Assembly: GCA_027533105.1 (NCBI GenBank)
Contig: JAPZTW010000006.1
Location: 62,001 to 126,000, forward strand
Source of the DNA: Sphingomonadaceae bacterium
Lineage (GTDB): Bacteria; Pseudomonadota; Alphaproteobacteria; Sphingomonadales; Sphingomonadaceae
DNA length: 64,000 nt
Reading direction: 5' to 3'
Part shown: one piece after another, positions 42,488 to 52,211 of the stretch
Layout of the letters: every line of letters starts with the position of its first letter
Numbering within the stretch: position 1 is the first letter of the stretch
Translations under genes and position numbers: made by a program
Notes under the pieces: model-generated
What the model saw: only the letters and a program-made list of their open reading frames with translations
Databases searched by the model: none
What the model was told of the DNA's origin: nothing

Positions 42488-43359
42488 GCCGCGAGGCGGC
42501 CTTTATCGATGCCTTGCGCGCCCTTGCCGCGCATCCCGCCGCGCGCGGGCTGGCGGATGATTGCGCGGTGCTGGATCTTGGTAGCGAAACGCTGATCCTG
42601 ACCCATGACGCCATGGCCGAGGGCGTCCATTTCCTTGGTAGTCAGGATCAGGCCGATGTGGCCTGGAAACTGGTTGCCACCAACCTGTCGGACCTTGCTG
42701 CCAAGGGGGCCGAACCGCTGGGCGTGCTGCTGGGCTACCGCTTCGGGCCGGACGCTGCGCGGTTCCTCGCTGGCCTGACCGAAGTGCTGGAGCAATACGG
42801 CGTACCGCTGCTGGGCGGCGACACCATTGGCGGCAGCGGCGCGCAGGTTCTGGGCCTCACCGCGCTGGGCCGCGCCACTCATCGACCGGTGCCATCGCGC
42901 AGCGGAGCGCAAGTCAATGACGGTCTATGGCTGACCGGCCCAGTCGGCGCAGCAATGCTCGGTTTCGAGGCACTGCGCGACGGCACCAATGCTGACAGCA
43001 CCGCCTATCGCCGCCCGCTGCCGTTACTGGCCCAGGGCCAAGCGCTGGCGCCGCACGTCACGGCAATGATGGACCTGTCCGACGGCCTGCTGCTCGATGC
43101 CAGCCGCATGGCCCGCGCTTCGGGCGTGAGCTTCGCGATCGATAGCCTGGCCGTGCCGCTGGCCGCGCCGGAAAGCCGCCGCGCGGATGCCCTGCGCTGG
43201 GGCGATGACTATCAGTTGCTGTTCACCCTGCCCGCCGCTGCCCGACCGCCGGTTCCCGCTCACCGCATTGGCACGGCGCTGACGCAAGGAATTTCCCCGA
43301 TTCTGCTCGACGGAACACCGCTGACTGAAACCAGCGGGCTCGGCTACGAGCACCGCTAG
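42484..43359 (+). CDS. thiL: Thiamine-phosphate kinase (start uncertain: CTG 42484 or TTG 42514)
   Basis: TLILTHDAMAEGVHF, GGDTIGGSG, MMDLSDGLLLDASRMA; N-terminal homology extends upstream of the first TTG. Confidence 0.9.
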   Translation: MSREAAFIDALRALAAHPAARGLADDCAVLDLGSETLILTHDAMAEGVHFLGSQDQADVAWKLVATNLSDLAAKGAEPLGVLLGYRFGPDAARFLAGLTEVLEQYGVPLLGGDTIGGSGAQVLGLTALGRATHRPVPSRSGAQVNDGLWLTGPVGAAMLGFEALRDGTNADSTAYRRPLPLLAQGQALAPHVTAMMDLSDGLLLDASRMARASGVSFAIDSLAVPLAAPESRRADALRWGDDYQLLFTLPAAARPPVPAHRIGTALTQGISPILLDGTPLTETSGLGYEHR

Positions 43360-44321
43360 AGCGGTGAAACGTCCACCCCGCGCGCCTTCAGGATCGGCTT
43401 GAGCGCGTAATAGGCTTCCTTGGTCCGGTGGTTGGGAATGCCGGGATAGAGGTGGTGGATCAGGTGATACTGCATTCCCATCGACAGGATATGGCCCACC
43501 CGGCTCTTGAAGATATTGGTGTTCTCGTACCGCCCGGTCTTGCCCTCACGCGGATGGTGCGGCGCCCAGGACAGGAAGAAGCGGATATAGCTGAGGCCAA
43601 TATGGCGCGGCAGCCACCAGATCAGCGCCGCCTCGATCGCATAGCCGTTCCAGGCCATGGTGAAGAGCGTGCCCATGAACACCAGCTGGAGGATCATCGT
43701 TTCCACCAGCGCACGCCGGGCCGCCGGGGTGCCCATTTCGGCCAGGATCCGCTTGTAGTGGTGGATCGAGCCATCGACGCCCGGCTGGCGGTTGTACCAG
43801 GTCTTGTACCAGGCGGCCCACATGTTGGGCGCTTCGTCGGTATAGTCCGGGTCCTTCAGCGGATCGTTGCAATGATAGTGATGCTCCAGATGCATCAGCC
43901 GCGCCATCGAGAACGGGAAGACGATCGGAATAGTCGAAACCGCGCCCACCGCCTCGTTCAGCCAGCGGGTCTTGCTGCCGGGCTGGCCGATGTTGGAGTG
44001 CATCGCCTCATGGCTGGTGACATAGCCGCCGACGCAGAAAAAGCATGACAGAACAAAGGCCAGCGGCAGATTGAGCATGCCCATGATCGCCAGCGGGAAG
44101 AACGAGAGCCAGACCGCGAAGCAGCCAAAGGCGGCGACAGCATAGGGCCACATCGTGCCGCCGTGGAACTGCCGGGCAATCGCGATCTCTTCCTTGCGCA
44201 GATCGCGCCGGGTGTAGCGATCGAGCCCGTCCGGGCCCAAGGGCATGGCCGGGCGATCGCTGGCTGGAACCGTGGTCTCGGTATCGGCACCGGTGCGCAG
44301 CAGCAGGTCGTTCTCACTCAC
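43356..44321 (-). CDS. Fatty acid desaturase family membrane protein
   Basis: HEAMHSN, HLEHHYHCND, YHLIHHLYPGIP histidine boxes; GTG start. Confidence 0.85.
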   Translation of the reverse strand: MSENDLLLRTGADTETTVPASDRPAMPLGPDGLDRYTRRDLRKEEIAIARQFHGGTMWPYAVAAFGCFAVWLSFFPLAIMGMLNLPLAFVLSCFFCVGGYVTSHEAMHSNIGQPGSKTRWLNEAVGAVSTIPIVFPFSMARLMHLEHHYHCNDPLKDPDYTDEAPNMWAAWYKTWYNRQPGVDGSIHHYKRILAEMGTPAARRALVETMILQLVFMGTLFTMAWNGYAIEAALIWWLPRHIGLSYIRFFLSWAPHHPREGKTGRYENTNIFKSRVGHILSMGMQYHLIHHLYPGIPNHRTKEAYYALKPILKARGVDVSPL

Positions 44322-44512
44322 AGCCAGCGCCCCCGGATATTGGCAATCAGGCCCCAGGTGCCACCGAAGACCAGTCCGAAGGCAATCGGGCTGAGCCCGA
44401 ACGGCGCCGGGATTTCCCAAAGCTGCATGAGCTGGGCGGTAAGGGGAGCGATGAACCCGATGCCGAAGAAGAACGGCATCCACGCGAGCACTTGTTTGAG
44501 AACTGCGGCCAT
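44318..44512 (-). CDS. Small membrane protein, hypothetical
   Basis: MAAVLKQVLAWMPFFFGIGFIAPL...; overlaps start of the desaturase by 4 nt. Confidence 0.65.
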   Translation of the reverse strand: MAAVLKQVLAWMPFFFGIGFIAPLTAQLMQLWEIPAPFGLSPIAFGLVFGGTWGLIANIRGRWL

Positions 44513-44733
44513 AGGCGTTAACTTCTCACAAACCATCGTGAGGCGCAAGAATCCTTGTTGTCACAATGCTGTGCCATTCGGAAACGGGGTCTGGATGCCC
44601 CCGGGTGACGCAGGGGAAAAGGGCGCTCGAAAGCGTTGCAAAGCCCGATTTGCGGCCTATACCTTTCGCCTGACAGCCCCGCATTCCCGCGGGGCTTGTG
44701 CTAACTATAATTCAACTTAGGGGGAGCGAACTC

Positions 44734-46842
44734 GTGGATCTCGTCACGCTCGCAATCATCCTGGGGCTGGTGGCCGTATTGTACGGTTTCATTACCAGTC
44801 GCCAGGTGCTCGGCGCATCCGCCGGGAATGCCAAAATGCAGGAAATCGCCGCCGCCATCCAGGAAGGGGCGCAGGCCTACCTGAAGCGGCAGTACACCAC
44901 CATTGCCGCAGTCGGTGTGATCGTCGCCGTGCTGGTCGCCTATTTCCTGGGCACCATCTCGGCTGCCGGCTTCATCATCGGGGCGGTGCTCTCGGGCGTC
45001 GCCGGGTTCATCGGCATGAACATTTCGGTTCGCGCCAACGTGCGCACGGCCGCCGCTGCGCAGACTGGTCTGCAGGCTGGCCTGACCATGGCGTTCCGCG
45101 CCGGGGCGATCACCGGCCTGCTCGTGGCCGGCCTCGCGCTGCTCGCGATCGCGGTGTTCTTCTGGTACCTGACCGGCCCGATGGCGCTGGCCGTTGACAG
45201 CCGCAAGGTGATCGACGGGCTGGTGGCGCTGGCCTTTGGCGCCTCGCTGATCTCGATCTTCGCGCGTCTTGGCGGCGGCATCTTCACCAAGGCTGCCGAC
45301 GTCGGCGCCGACCTCGTCGGCAAGGTCGAGGCGGGCATTCCCGAAGACGATCCGCGCAACCCGGCCGTGATTGCCGACAACGTGGGTGACAACGTGGGCG
45401 ACTGTGCCGGCATGGCTGCCGACCTCTTCGAAACCTATGTCGTGACCGTCGGCGCCACCATGGTGCTGACCGCCCTGCTGCTGTCGCAGGCACCGCAGCT
45501 GGCCAACCTGATGGCGCTGCCGCTGCTGATCGGCGGCGTCTGCATCGTCACCAGCATCATCGGCACCTTCTTCGTCCGCCTGGGTGGCGGCACGAACGTG
45601 ATGGGCGCGATGTACAAGGGCTTCCTGGTTTCGGCCGTGCTGGCCGTTCCGGCAATCTGGTGGGCCACCGATGTCGCCCTAGGCGGCATGACCACCGAAC
45701 TGACCGTCGGCACTCAGACCTTCAACGGGCGCGAACTGTTCTACTGCTCGCTGCTGGGCCTGGTCATCACCGGTCTGATCATCTGGATCACCGAGTACTA
45801 CACCGGCACCAAGTATCGCCCGGTGCGCTCAATCGCCAAGTCGTCGGAAACCGGTCACGGCACCAACGTGATCCAGGGCCTGGCGATCAGCCTTGAATCG
45901 ACTGCCCTGCCGACGATCGTGATCGTGGCCGGCATCATCATCGCTCACCAGCTCGCCGGCCTGATCGGCATCGCCTATGCCGCCACCGCCATGCTGGCGC
46001 TGGCCGGGATGGTCGTTGCGCTCGACGCTTACGGTCCGGTGACCGACAATGCTGGCGGGATCGCCGAAATGGCCGGTCTGGACGATAGCGTCCGCGAAAA
46101 GACCGACCTGCTCGACGCCGTGGGCAACACCACCAAGGCCGTGACCAAGGGTTACGCGATCGGTTCGGCGGGCCTCGCCGCGCTGGTGCTGTTCGCTGCC
46201 TATACCGAAGACCTGCGGTTCTTCTCGACGGGCCTTGGCCTGACGGGTGCCGTGAACTTCAGTCTCGAAAACCCCTATGTCATCGTCGGCCTGCTGCTCG
46301 GCGCGCTGCTGCCCTACCTGTTCGGGGCGATGGGGATGACCGCTGTCGGCCGCGCTGCGGGCGATGTGGTGGTCGACGTTCGTGACCAGTTCAAGAACAA
46401 CCCGGGCATCATGGCCGGCACGTCCAAGCCCGACTATGCCCGCACGGTCGACCTCGTCACCAAGGCGGCGATCAAGGAAATGATCATTCCTTCGCTGCTG
46501 CCGGTGCTGGCTCCCATCGTGGTCTACTTTGTGATCGCCGCCGTGGCCGGCCAGGAGAACGGCTTTGCCGCGCTCGGTGCCCTGCTGCTGGGCGTGATCG
46601 TGGGTGGCCTGTTCGTGGCCATCTCGATGACCTCGGGTGGCGGCGCGTGGGACAACGCGAAGAAGTACATCGAAGACGGCAACCACGGCGGCAAGGGCTC
46701 TGAAGCCCACAAGGCCGCGGTGACCGGCGATACCGTTGGCGATCCCTACAAGGATACCGCGGGTCCGGCCGTGAACCCGATGATCAAGATCACCAACATC
46801 GTCGCGCTGCTGCTGCTCGCGGCGCTGGCCGGGGGTCACTGA
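44734..46842 (+). CDS. hppA: Membrane-bound proton-translocating pyrophosphatase, K+-independent type
   Basis: [11 protein letters not shown]-type substrate loop ([39 protein letters not shown]), [16 protein letters not shown]. Confidence 0.95.
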   Translation: MDLVTLAIILGLVAVLYGFITSRQVLGASAGNAKMQEIAAAIQEGAQAYLKRQYTTIAAVGVIVAVLVAYFLGTISAAGFIIGAVLSGVAGFIGMNISVRANVRTAAAAQTGLQAGLTMAFRAGAITGLLVAGLALLAIAVFFWYLTGPMALAVDSRKVIDGLVALAFGASLISIFARLGGGIFTKAADVGADLVGKVEAGIPEDDPRNPAVIADNVGDNVGDCAGMAADLFETYVVTVGATMVLTALLLSQAPQLANLMALPLLIGGVCIVTSIIGTFFVRLGGGTNVMGAMYKGFLVSAVLAVPAIWWATDVALGGMTTELTVGTQTFNGRELFYCSLLGLVITGLIIWITEYYTGTKYRPVRSIAKSSETGHGTNVIQGLAISLESTALPTIVIVAGIIIAHQLAGLIGIAYAATAMLALAGMVVALDAYGPVTDNAGGIAEMAGLDDSVREKTDLLDAVGNTTKAVTKGYAIGSAGLAALVLFAAYTEDLRFFSTGLGLTGAVNFSLENPYVIVGLLLGALLPYLFGAMGMTAVGRAAGDVVVDVRDQFKNNPGIMAGTSKPDYARTVDLVTKAAIKEMIIPSLLPVLAPIVVYFVIAAVAGQENGFAALGALLLGVIVGGLFVAISMTSGGGAWDNAKKYIEDGNHGGKGSEAHKAAVTGDTVGDPYKDTAGPAVNPMIKITNIVALLLLAALAGGH

Positions 46843-46877
46843 GGCGGGTCACACCGCTTCAGCCCAGCCAGGGTGAA

Positions 46878-46914
46878 GGAAACCCCGTCCGGAGCGATCC
46901 GGGCGGGGTTTTCC
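46878..46914 (+). terminator. Intrinsic terminator downstream of hppA
   Basis: ggaaaccccgtccgga-gcga-tccgggcggggttttcc stem with T-run. Confidence 0.8.
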
Positions 46915-47014
46915 TTGTGAAACAGTACAAAGCCCCATTGCACCCGATGGGCGACTTGATAGACTTTCGCCCATTGGGGGTCGCACTGGTCGCGCCCTTT
47001 CGGAGGTATTGGAA

Positions 47015-49117
47015 GTGCTCGTGAAACACACTCTGCTCGGCGGAGCGCTGGCCGCTGTGCTGTCCCTCTCGCTGTCCTCGCCCCTCGCGGCTCAGGGCGC
47101 GCCGCAGGCCAAGCCCGAAATCGTGGTCAAGGGCATCAAGGGTCGGGTGCCGACCGAAGTATTCGGCAAGCGCCCCATGATGCGCGGTCCGCAGATTTCG
47201 CCCGATGGCACCAAGATTGCGGTGATGATGAGCCGCAACGGGATCGACAATCTTGGCATCATCGACCTGACCAAGCCCGGCAGCCCGCCGAAGTTCTTCG
47301 CCCGGGCCGAGGAGTTCCGCGAAGCCGGTGACCGCACGATCGGCACCTGGTCCTGGGTTGGCAACCGCACGGTGCTTTTCACCGTGCTCTCGCGCGAAAT
47401 CATCTTCGGTCAGCGTTCGGACCTGCGCCGCCTGGTGGCGTACGATCTGGAATCCGGTGCAATCACCCCGCTGGCCTGGGAAGGCACGACCGGCGATGGC
47501 GGCGTGATCCTGCACCGCGACCACGCGAAGGAAACGATCCTGCTGCAGCGTTCGTCCTTCCGTAACGAACAGAACGAGTTCCGGCCCGAAGTGATCTCGG
47601 TCGATGTGCGGACCGGCAAGTTTTCCACCGTGCAGCGTCCGAACGTCTTCGTCCGCAGCTGGGTGGCAGATGGCAATGGCGTGATCCGCGCCGGGGTGGG
47701 CAACAGCGATGACGGCAAGGTGCGCCTGATGTACCGCGCCAATGCCAGCGAACAGTTCCGCACGATTTCCAACGAGAAGGATGCCACCTTTACCGGCACC
47801 CAGGTCGTCCCGGATATCTTCACCAGCGATCCCAATGTTGCCTATGCCACCAGCAACCGCGACAACTATCGCAGGGTCTACCGGATCGATCTCAACACCC
47901 TGCAGCCGATCGGCAAGCCGATCTACGAAGTGCCCGGCCACGATGTCGATGATCTGATCCGCGACAAGAGCGGTTCGCGGCTCTTGGGTGTGCGCTACAC
48001 CACCAACAAGCCCTATGTCCGCTGGTACGATGAGCGTCTTCGCGCAATCCAGGGTTTCTTCGACGAGGATTTCGGCAAGGGTAACGCTCAGCTGATCTCG
48101 GCCAATGACGACTATACCAAGCTGGTGATGTTCATCGCCAAGCCGTCCGAACCGGGCACCTATTACGTCTATGACACCGAGAGCGGCAACCTGTCGGTCC
48201 TTGGGCATTTCCATCCCGAGCTCAAGGATGCCGACATGAACCCGACCGAGACCATCCGGTACAAGGCATCCGACGGGATGGAAATCCCGGCCGTGGTCAC
48301 CTATCCGCGCCACCGCCCGCATCGCAAGAACCTGCCGGTCATCGTCATGCCGCATGGCGGCCCCTTCGGCGTGCGCGACGAGGAAGGCTTCGGCTTCTTC
48401 CCCTGGCACCAGGCGATGGCCGAACTGGGCTATGTCGTGATCCAGCCAAACTACCGCGGGTCGGGCGGCTATGGCCGCGAATTCGTGATGGAAGGACGCA
48501 AGCCCAACGGTTACGGCCAGCGGATGCAGGACGATCTCAACGACGCCCTGACCTGGTTTGGCCAGACCGGGCTGATCGATCCCAAGCGCGCCTGCATCAT
48601 GGGCTGGTCCTATGGCGGCTATGCCACGGCCCGCGGCGCCCAGCGCGATCCGGGCCTGTGGAAATGCGCGATTGCCGGCGCCGGGGTCTATGATTTCCCG
48701 ATGATGAAGGCCTTTGACCAGAGTACCTTTGGCAGCTTCGGGGCCAGCTTCCAGGCCACGGCTGACAACCTGGTGGCGATCTCTTCGGCCCGCAACACCG
48801 ATGGCCCCTGGTCGCCGATCCTGATTGTTGCCGGCCTGCGCGACGCGCGTATCCCGATCGAACAGTCGCGCACGCTGGTCTCGCGCCTCAAGGGATCGGG
48901 CAAGAAGGAAGGCGTTGACTTCCGCTATGTCGAGCAGCCCAAGGGCACGCACAACCTGCCCTATGAAGACGTCCACATCGAATGGCTGGTCGAAGCCGAG
49001 CGCTGGGCCGAACGGTTCAATCCGGCCTTTGTCCCGACCGATGTCGACTATGCCAGGAAACCGGCTGTCGATCCGCGGTTCCAGACTGCCGCAGCAACCG
49101 CCCCGGCAGCGATGTAG
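47015..49117 (+). CDS. S9 family peptidase (prolyl oligopeptidase/acylaminoacyl-type), exported
   Basis: Signal peptide, propeller, GWSYGGYATA, PHGGPFGVRDE; GTG start after ggagg. Confidence 0.9.
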   Translation: MLVKHTLLGGALAAVLSLSLSSPLAAQGAPQAKPEIVVKGIKGRVPTEVFGKRPMMRGPQISPDGTKIAVMMSRNGIDNLGIIDLTKPGSPPKFFARAEEFREAGDRTIGTWSWVGNRTVLFTVLSREIIFGQRSDLRRLVAYDLESGAITPLAWEGTTGDGGVILHRDHAKETILLQRSSFRNEQNEFRPEVISVDVRTGKFSTVQRPNVFVRSWVADGNGVIRAGVGNSDDGKVRLMYRANASEQFRTISNEKDATFTGTQVVPDIFTSDPNVAYATSNRDNYRRVYRIDLNTLQPIGKPIYEVPGHDVDDLIRDKSGSRLLGVRYTTNKPYVRWYDERLRAIQGFFDEDFGKGNAQLISANDDYTKLVMFIAKPSEPGTYYVYDTESGNLSVLGHFHPELKDADMNPTETIRYKASDGMEIPAVVTYPRHRPHRKNLPVIVMPHGGPFGVRDEEGFGFFPWHQAMAELGYVVIQPNYRGSGGYGREFVMEGRKPNGYGQRMQDDLNDALTWFGQTGLIDPKRACIMGWSYGGYATARGAQRDPGLWKCAIAGAGVYDFPMMKAFDQSTFGSFGASFQATADNLVAISSARNTDGPWSPILIVAGLRDARIPIEQSRTLVSRLKGSGKKEGVDFRYVEQPKGTHNLPYEDVHIEWLVEAERWAERFNPAFVPTDVDYARKPAVDPRFQTAAATAPAAM

Positions 49118-49156
49118 GTTGGCGTTACGTTAGCCAATCCTTTGTAATTCAAGGTT

Positions 49157-49205
49157 AAACCCCCGGTTACGGCGATTTCCCGTCGCGCAAAACCGGGGGT
49201 TTTTC
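49157..49205 (+). terminator. Intrinsic terminator after the S9 peptidase gene
   Basis: aaacccccggtt ... aaccgggggttttt. Confidence 0.8.
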
Positions 49206-50380
49206 TTGACGAGCACGGCCGCACAGGTACCGCCTGCTGCATCACGGCCCGATGTCGTGCCTGTTGCCGTGCCCGGTACCCGGCTGATCGTAAGCGACTG
49301 GCGCAGCCTGGAGGCGCCCGAGTTGCGCCTCGCCTGGGATGGGCTGGCGCGCAGGGCGAGCGAGCCCAACCCGTTCTTCGAAAGCTGGTACCTGCTGCCC
49401 GCACTGCGGGCGTTCGATCCCGCCGGCGCGGTCAAGATCCTGCGATTCGAGCGCGATGGCGTACTGGCCGGCCTCGTTCCGCTGCATCGGGCTTCCCGCT
49501 ATTACGGTCGCCTGCTCCCGCATTGGAGCGTGTGGTTGCACGGCAACGCTTTCCTCGGCGCGCCGTTGGTCGAACAAGGCGCGGAACCAGGCTTCTGGAC
49601 CGCGCTGACGAAGTGGCTTGACCGGCAGGGCGGAACGGGCCTTTTCCTGCACTTGCCGCACCTGCCCACCAATGGCCCCTTGTGCCGCGCCCTGGCCGGG
49701 ATCGCGGCAGCACAAGACCGCCCGCTCGGCCTGGTCTATCGCGAGGAGCGTGCCATGCTGGCCTCTCCGCTTTCGCCCGACGCTCATCTGGAAGCCAGCC
49801 TCAGCGGCAAGAAGCGCAAGGAACTGCGCCGCCAGTTCAACCGCCTTAGCGAACTGGGCGAACTGAGGGTCGAGCGTCGTCGCGACGATCGCGACCTGTC
49901 CGGCTGGATCGACCAGTTCCTGGCGCTGGAACATTCGGGATGGAAGGGAGGGGCCGGATCGGCCCTCGCCTCGCACCAGGCCACCACGCATTTGTTCCGC
50001 GAGGCGCTGCATGGCGCCGCAGCGCGCGGACGGCTGGAACGACTGACCCTGTGGCTGGACGATGCGCCCATCGCCATGCTGGCCAGCTTCATCACGCCGC
50101 CGGGGGCGTTCTCCTACAAGACCGCCTTCGACGAGCGCTTTGCCCGCTTTCCCCCGGCGTCCTGCTGCAACGCGAGAACCTGTCACTGCTAGACGATCCG
50201 CAGGTAGACTGGTGCGACAGCTGTGCCGCCGCCGATCACCCCATGATCGACCATATCTGGCGCGAACGCCGCGCCATCGGCCGCTATTCGCTGGGCCTGG
50301 GTGGCCCGGTGCGGCGCGGCCTGTTCAGGGTCCTGCTTCGGTTGGAACGGGGCGAGATTGTGACGGGAGCGGAGCCATGA
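49206..50380 (+). pseudogene. CelD/BcsL-type GNAT N-acetyltransferase, interrupted by an apparent -1 frameshift near 50150
   Basis: Frame of 49206-50192 ends FARFPPASCCNARTCHC*; the other frame continues FARFPPGVLLQRENLSLLDDPQVDWCDSCAAADHPMIDHIWRERRAIGRYSLGLGG to 50380; break at a CCCCC tract. N-terminal start uncertain. Confidence 0.65.
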
Positions 50381-51216
50381 CCGTGTTCACCCAGGCCGCG
50401 CGGGCCACCTTTGCCGCGCATTACCCGGAAGTGGCGCACAAGCTGCCGCACACGCTCGGCCGCCACCCGCTGCTCGAGATCGAGGCGCTGGCGCAGCTGG
50501 CCGAAGCCCTGCCTCGCGCCTCGGTGGAATACAACCAGGCCGACCTGCCGATCGGGATCAGCGAAAAGCCCGATGTCCCCACGCTGTCGATCGGCGAGAC
50601 GATTCGCCGAATCGAGGAAAGCGGGAGCTGGGCGGCACTGAAGAACATCGAGCAGGTCCCCGCCTATGCCGCGCTGCTGGCTGATCTGCTGGCCGAAATC
50701 CAGCCGCAGATCGAAGCCAAGACCGGGCGAATGCTCAAGACCCAGGGCTTCATCTTCATCACCAGCCCCAACGGTGTCACGCCCTATCACTTCGATCCGG
50801 AACACAACATCCTGCTGCAGATCCGGGGCCGCAAGGTGATGACGCAGTTCCCCGCCGGGGACGCCAACTTCGCCCCTGACGAGGTCCACGAAACCTATCA
50901 CACCGGCGGCGGGCGCGAGCTGACCTGGCGCGATGAACTGTTGGCCGGGGGCACGGAGTTTCCGCTTGAGCCGGGCGAGGCCCTGTTCGTGCCGGTCATG
51001 GCTCCGCATTTCGTGCGGAACGGGCCGGAACCCTCGGTATCGCTGTCGATCACCTGGCGCTCGGAATGGTCCTTCGCCGAAGCCGATGCCCGGGCCTTCA
51101 ACAGCGTGCTGCGGCGCATCGGCATCCAGCCGCGCAGCACTGGGCGCTGGCCCCATGCCAACCGGGCCACGGCGCTGGGCTGGCGGGTGATCCGCAAACT
51201 GCGCGGCCAAGGGTAA
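50377..51216 (+). CDS. Cupin-like / JmjC-type Fe(II)-2OG-oxygenase-like protein
   Basis: PYHFDPEHNILLQIRGRK and APHFVRNG (HxD...H arrangement); ATGA overlap with upstream gene. Confidence 0.8.
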   Translation: MTVFTQAARATFAAHYPEVAHKLPHTLGRHPLLEIEALAQLAEALPRASVEYNQADLPIGISEKPDVPTLSIGETIRRIEESGSWAALKNIEQVPAYAALLADLLAEIQPQIEAKTGRMLKTQGFIFITSPNGVTPYHFDPEHNILLQIRGRKVMTQFPAGDANFAPDEVHETYHTGGGRELTWRDELLAGGTEFPLEPGEALFVPVMAPHFVRNGPEPSVSLSITWRSEWSFAEADARAFNSVLRRIGIQPRSTGRWPHANRATALGWRVIRKLRGQG

Positions 51217-51285
51217 GCGGCTGGGGTTAAGTGCGCATTTAAAACCGGATTGACGCCGCATCGCCTGCACCGCAAAGCGCGTGGC

Positions 51286-52179
51286 ATGGACGAACCCGAT
51301 ATCTCTCCCGAACGCCTCGTTTCCGGCCTGGTCCGGCTGCTGACCGTCGAACCCGATGGCGAAGACCACTTCTTCGGCCGCCGCAAGAAAGACGGCGTGG
51401 GTCGCGTGTTCGGCGGCGAAGTGATTGCCCAGGCCCTTAACGCAGCCCAGACCACCGTTGAGGATGACCGCGCGGCGCACTCGCTGCACGCCTATTTCCT
51501 GCGCGGCGGCAGCGAGGAACATCCCAGCGATTACCGGGTTGAGCGCGATTTCGATGGTGGTTCGTTTTCCAATCGCCGGGTCGTGGCCAGCCAGCAGGGC
51601 CGACCGATCCTGAACCTGACCGCCTCGTTCCAGAAGCACCAAGCCGGCCTGTCGCACCGCGATGCGCCAATGCCCGACGTGCCGCCGCCCGAGGAACTGG
51701 AACCGGAAGTCGATGTCCGCAGGCGCTATGCCGAACAGGCCCGGCCTGAGGCCCGCCACCATTTCCTTACCCCCCGGCCTGTCGAAATGCGCGCGGTCGA
51801 AGGGCGGCACTGGATGAACCCCCAGCCAGCCCCGCCGCGCTCGCATTCCTGGTTCAAGACCGTGGCCCCCCTGCCTGACGATCCGGCGATCCACCGCGCC
51901 ATCCTGGCCTATGCCAGCGACATGACCTTGCTGGGTACCTGTTCGCTACCTCACGGCCTGTCCTGGGCGCGCGGCGAAGTGGTCAGCGCGAGCCTCGACC
52001 ACGCGATCTGGTTCCACGACGATTTCCGCGCCGACGAGTGGCTGCTCTATGCCACCGACAGCCCGTGGAGCGATCGCGGGCGCGGCTTCAACCGGGGCCG
52101 GATCTTCACCCGCGACGGACGCCTGGTCGCCAGCGTGGCGCAGGAAGGGATGATCCGCAGGGTAACGCCGAAGCAATAG
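51286..52179 (+). CDS. Acyl-CoA thioesterase II (TesB family)
   Basis: RVFGGEVIAQALNAAQTTV, HSLHAYFLRGG, SLDHAIWFHDDFRADEWLLY. Confidence 0.93.
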   Translation: MDEPDISPERLVSGLVRLLTVEPDGEDHFFGRRKKDGVGRVFGGEVIAQALNAAQTTVEDDRAAHSLHAYFLRGGSEEHPSDYRVERDFDGGSFSNRRVVASQQGRPILNLTASFQKHQAGLSHRDAPMPDVPPPEELEPEVDVRRRYAEQARPEARHHFLTPRPVEMRAVEGRHWMNPQPAPPRSHSWFKTVAPLPDDPAIHRAILAYASDMTLLGTCSLPHGLSWARGEVVSASLDHAIWFHDDFRADEWLLYATDSPWSDRGRGFNRGRIFTRDGRLVASVAQEGMIRRVTPKQ

Positions 52180-52211
52180 CGACAAGGATCGGGAGAGGGA
52201 GAACAAGGCCA

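Noticed and set aside
46947-46974. 8-bp inverted repeat atgggcga/tcgcccat upstream of the S9 peptidase
   Set aside because: Short stem with 12-nt loop, just after the hppA terminator; insufficient evidence for a riboswitch or operator.
46859-48976. 705-aa ORF antisense to the S9 peptidase
   Set aside because: Sense strand has a clear catalytic GWSYGG motif; antisense has no support.
51226-51245. TTAA-N8-TTAA resembling a CtrA site upstream of tesB
   Set aside because: CtrA consensus spacing is N7; spacing and flanks do not match.
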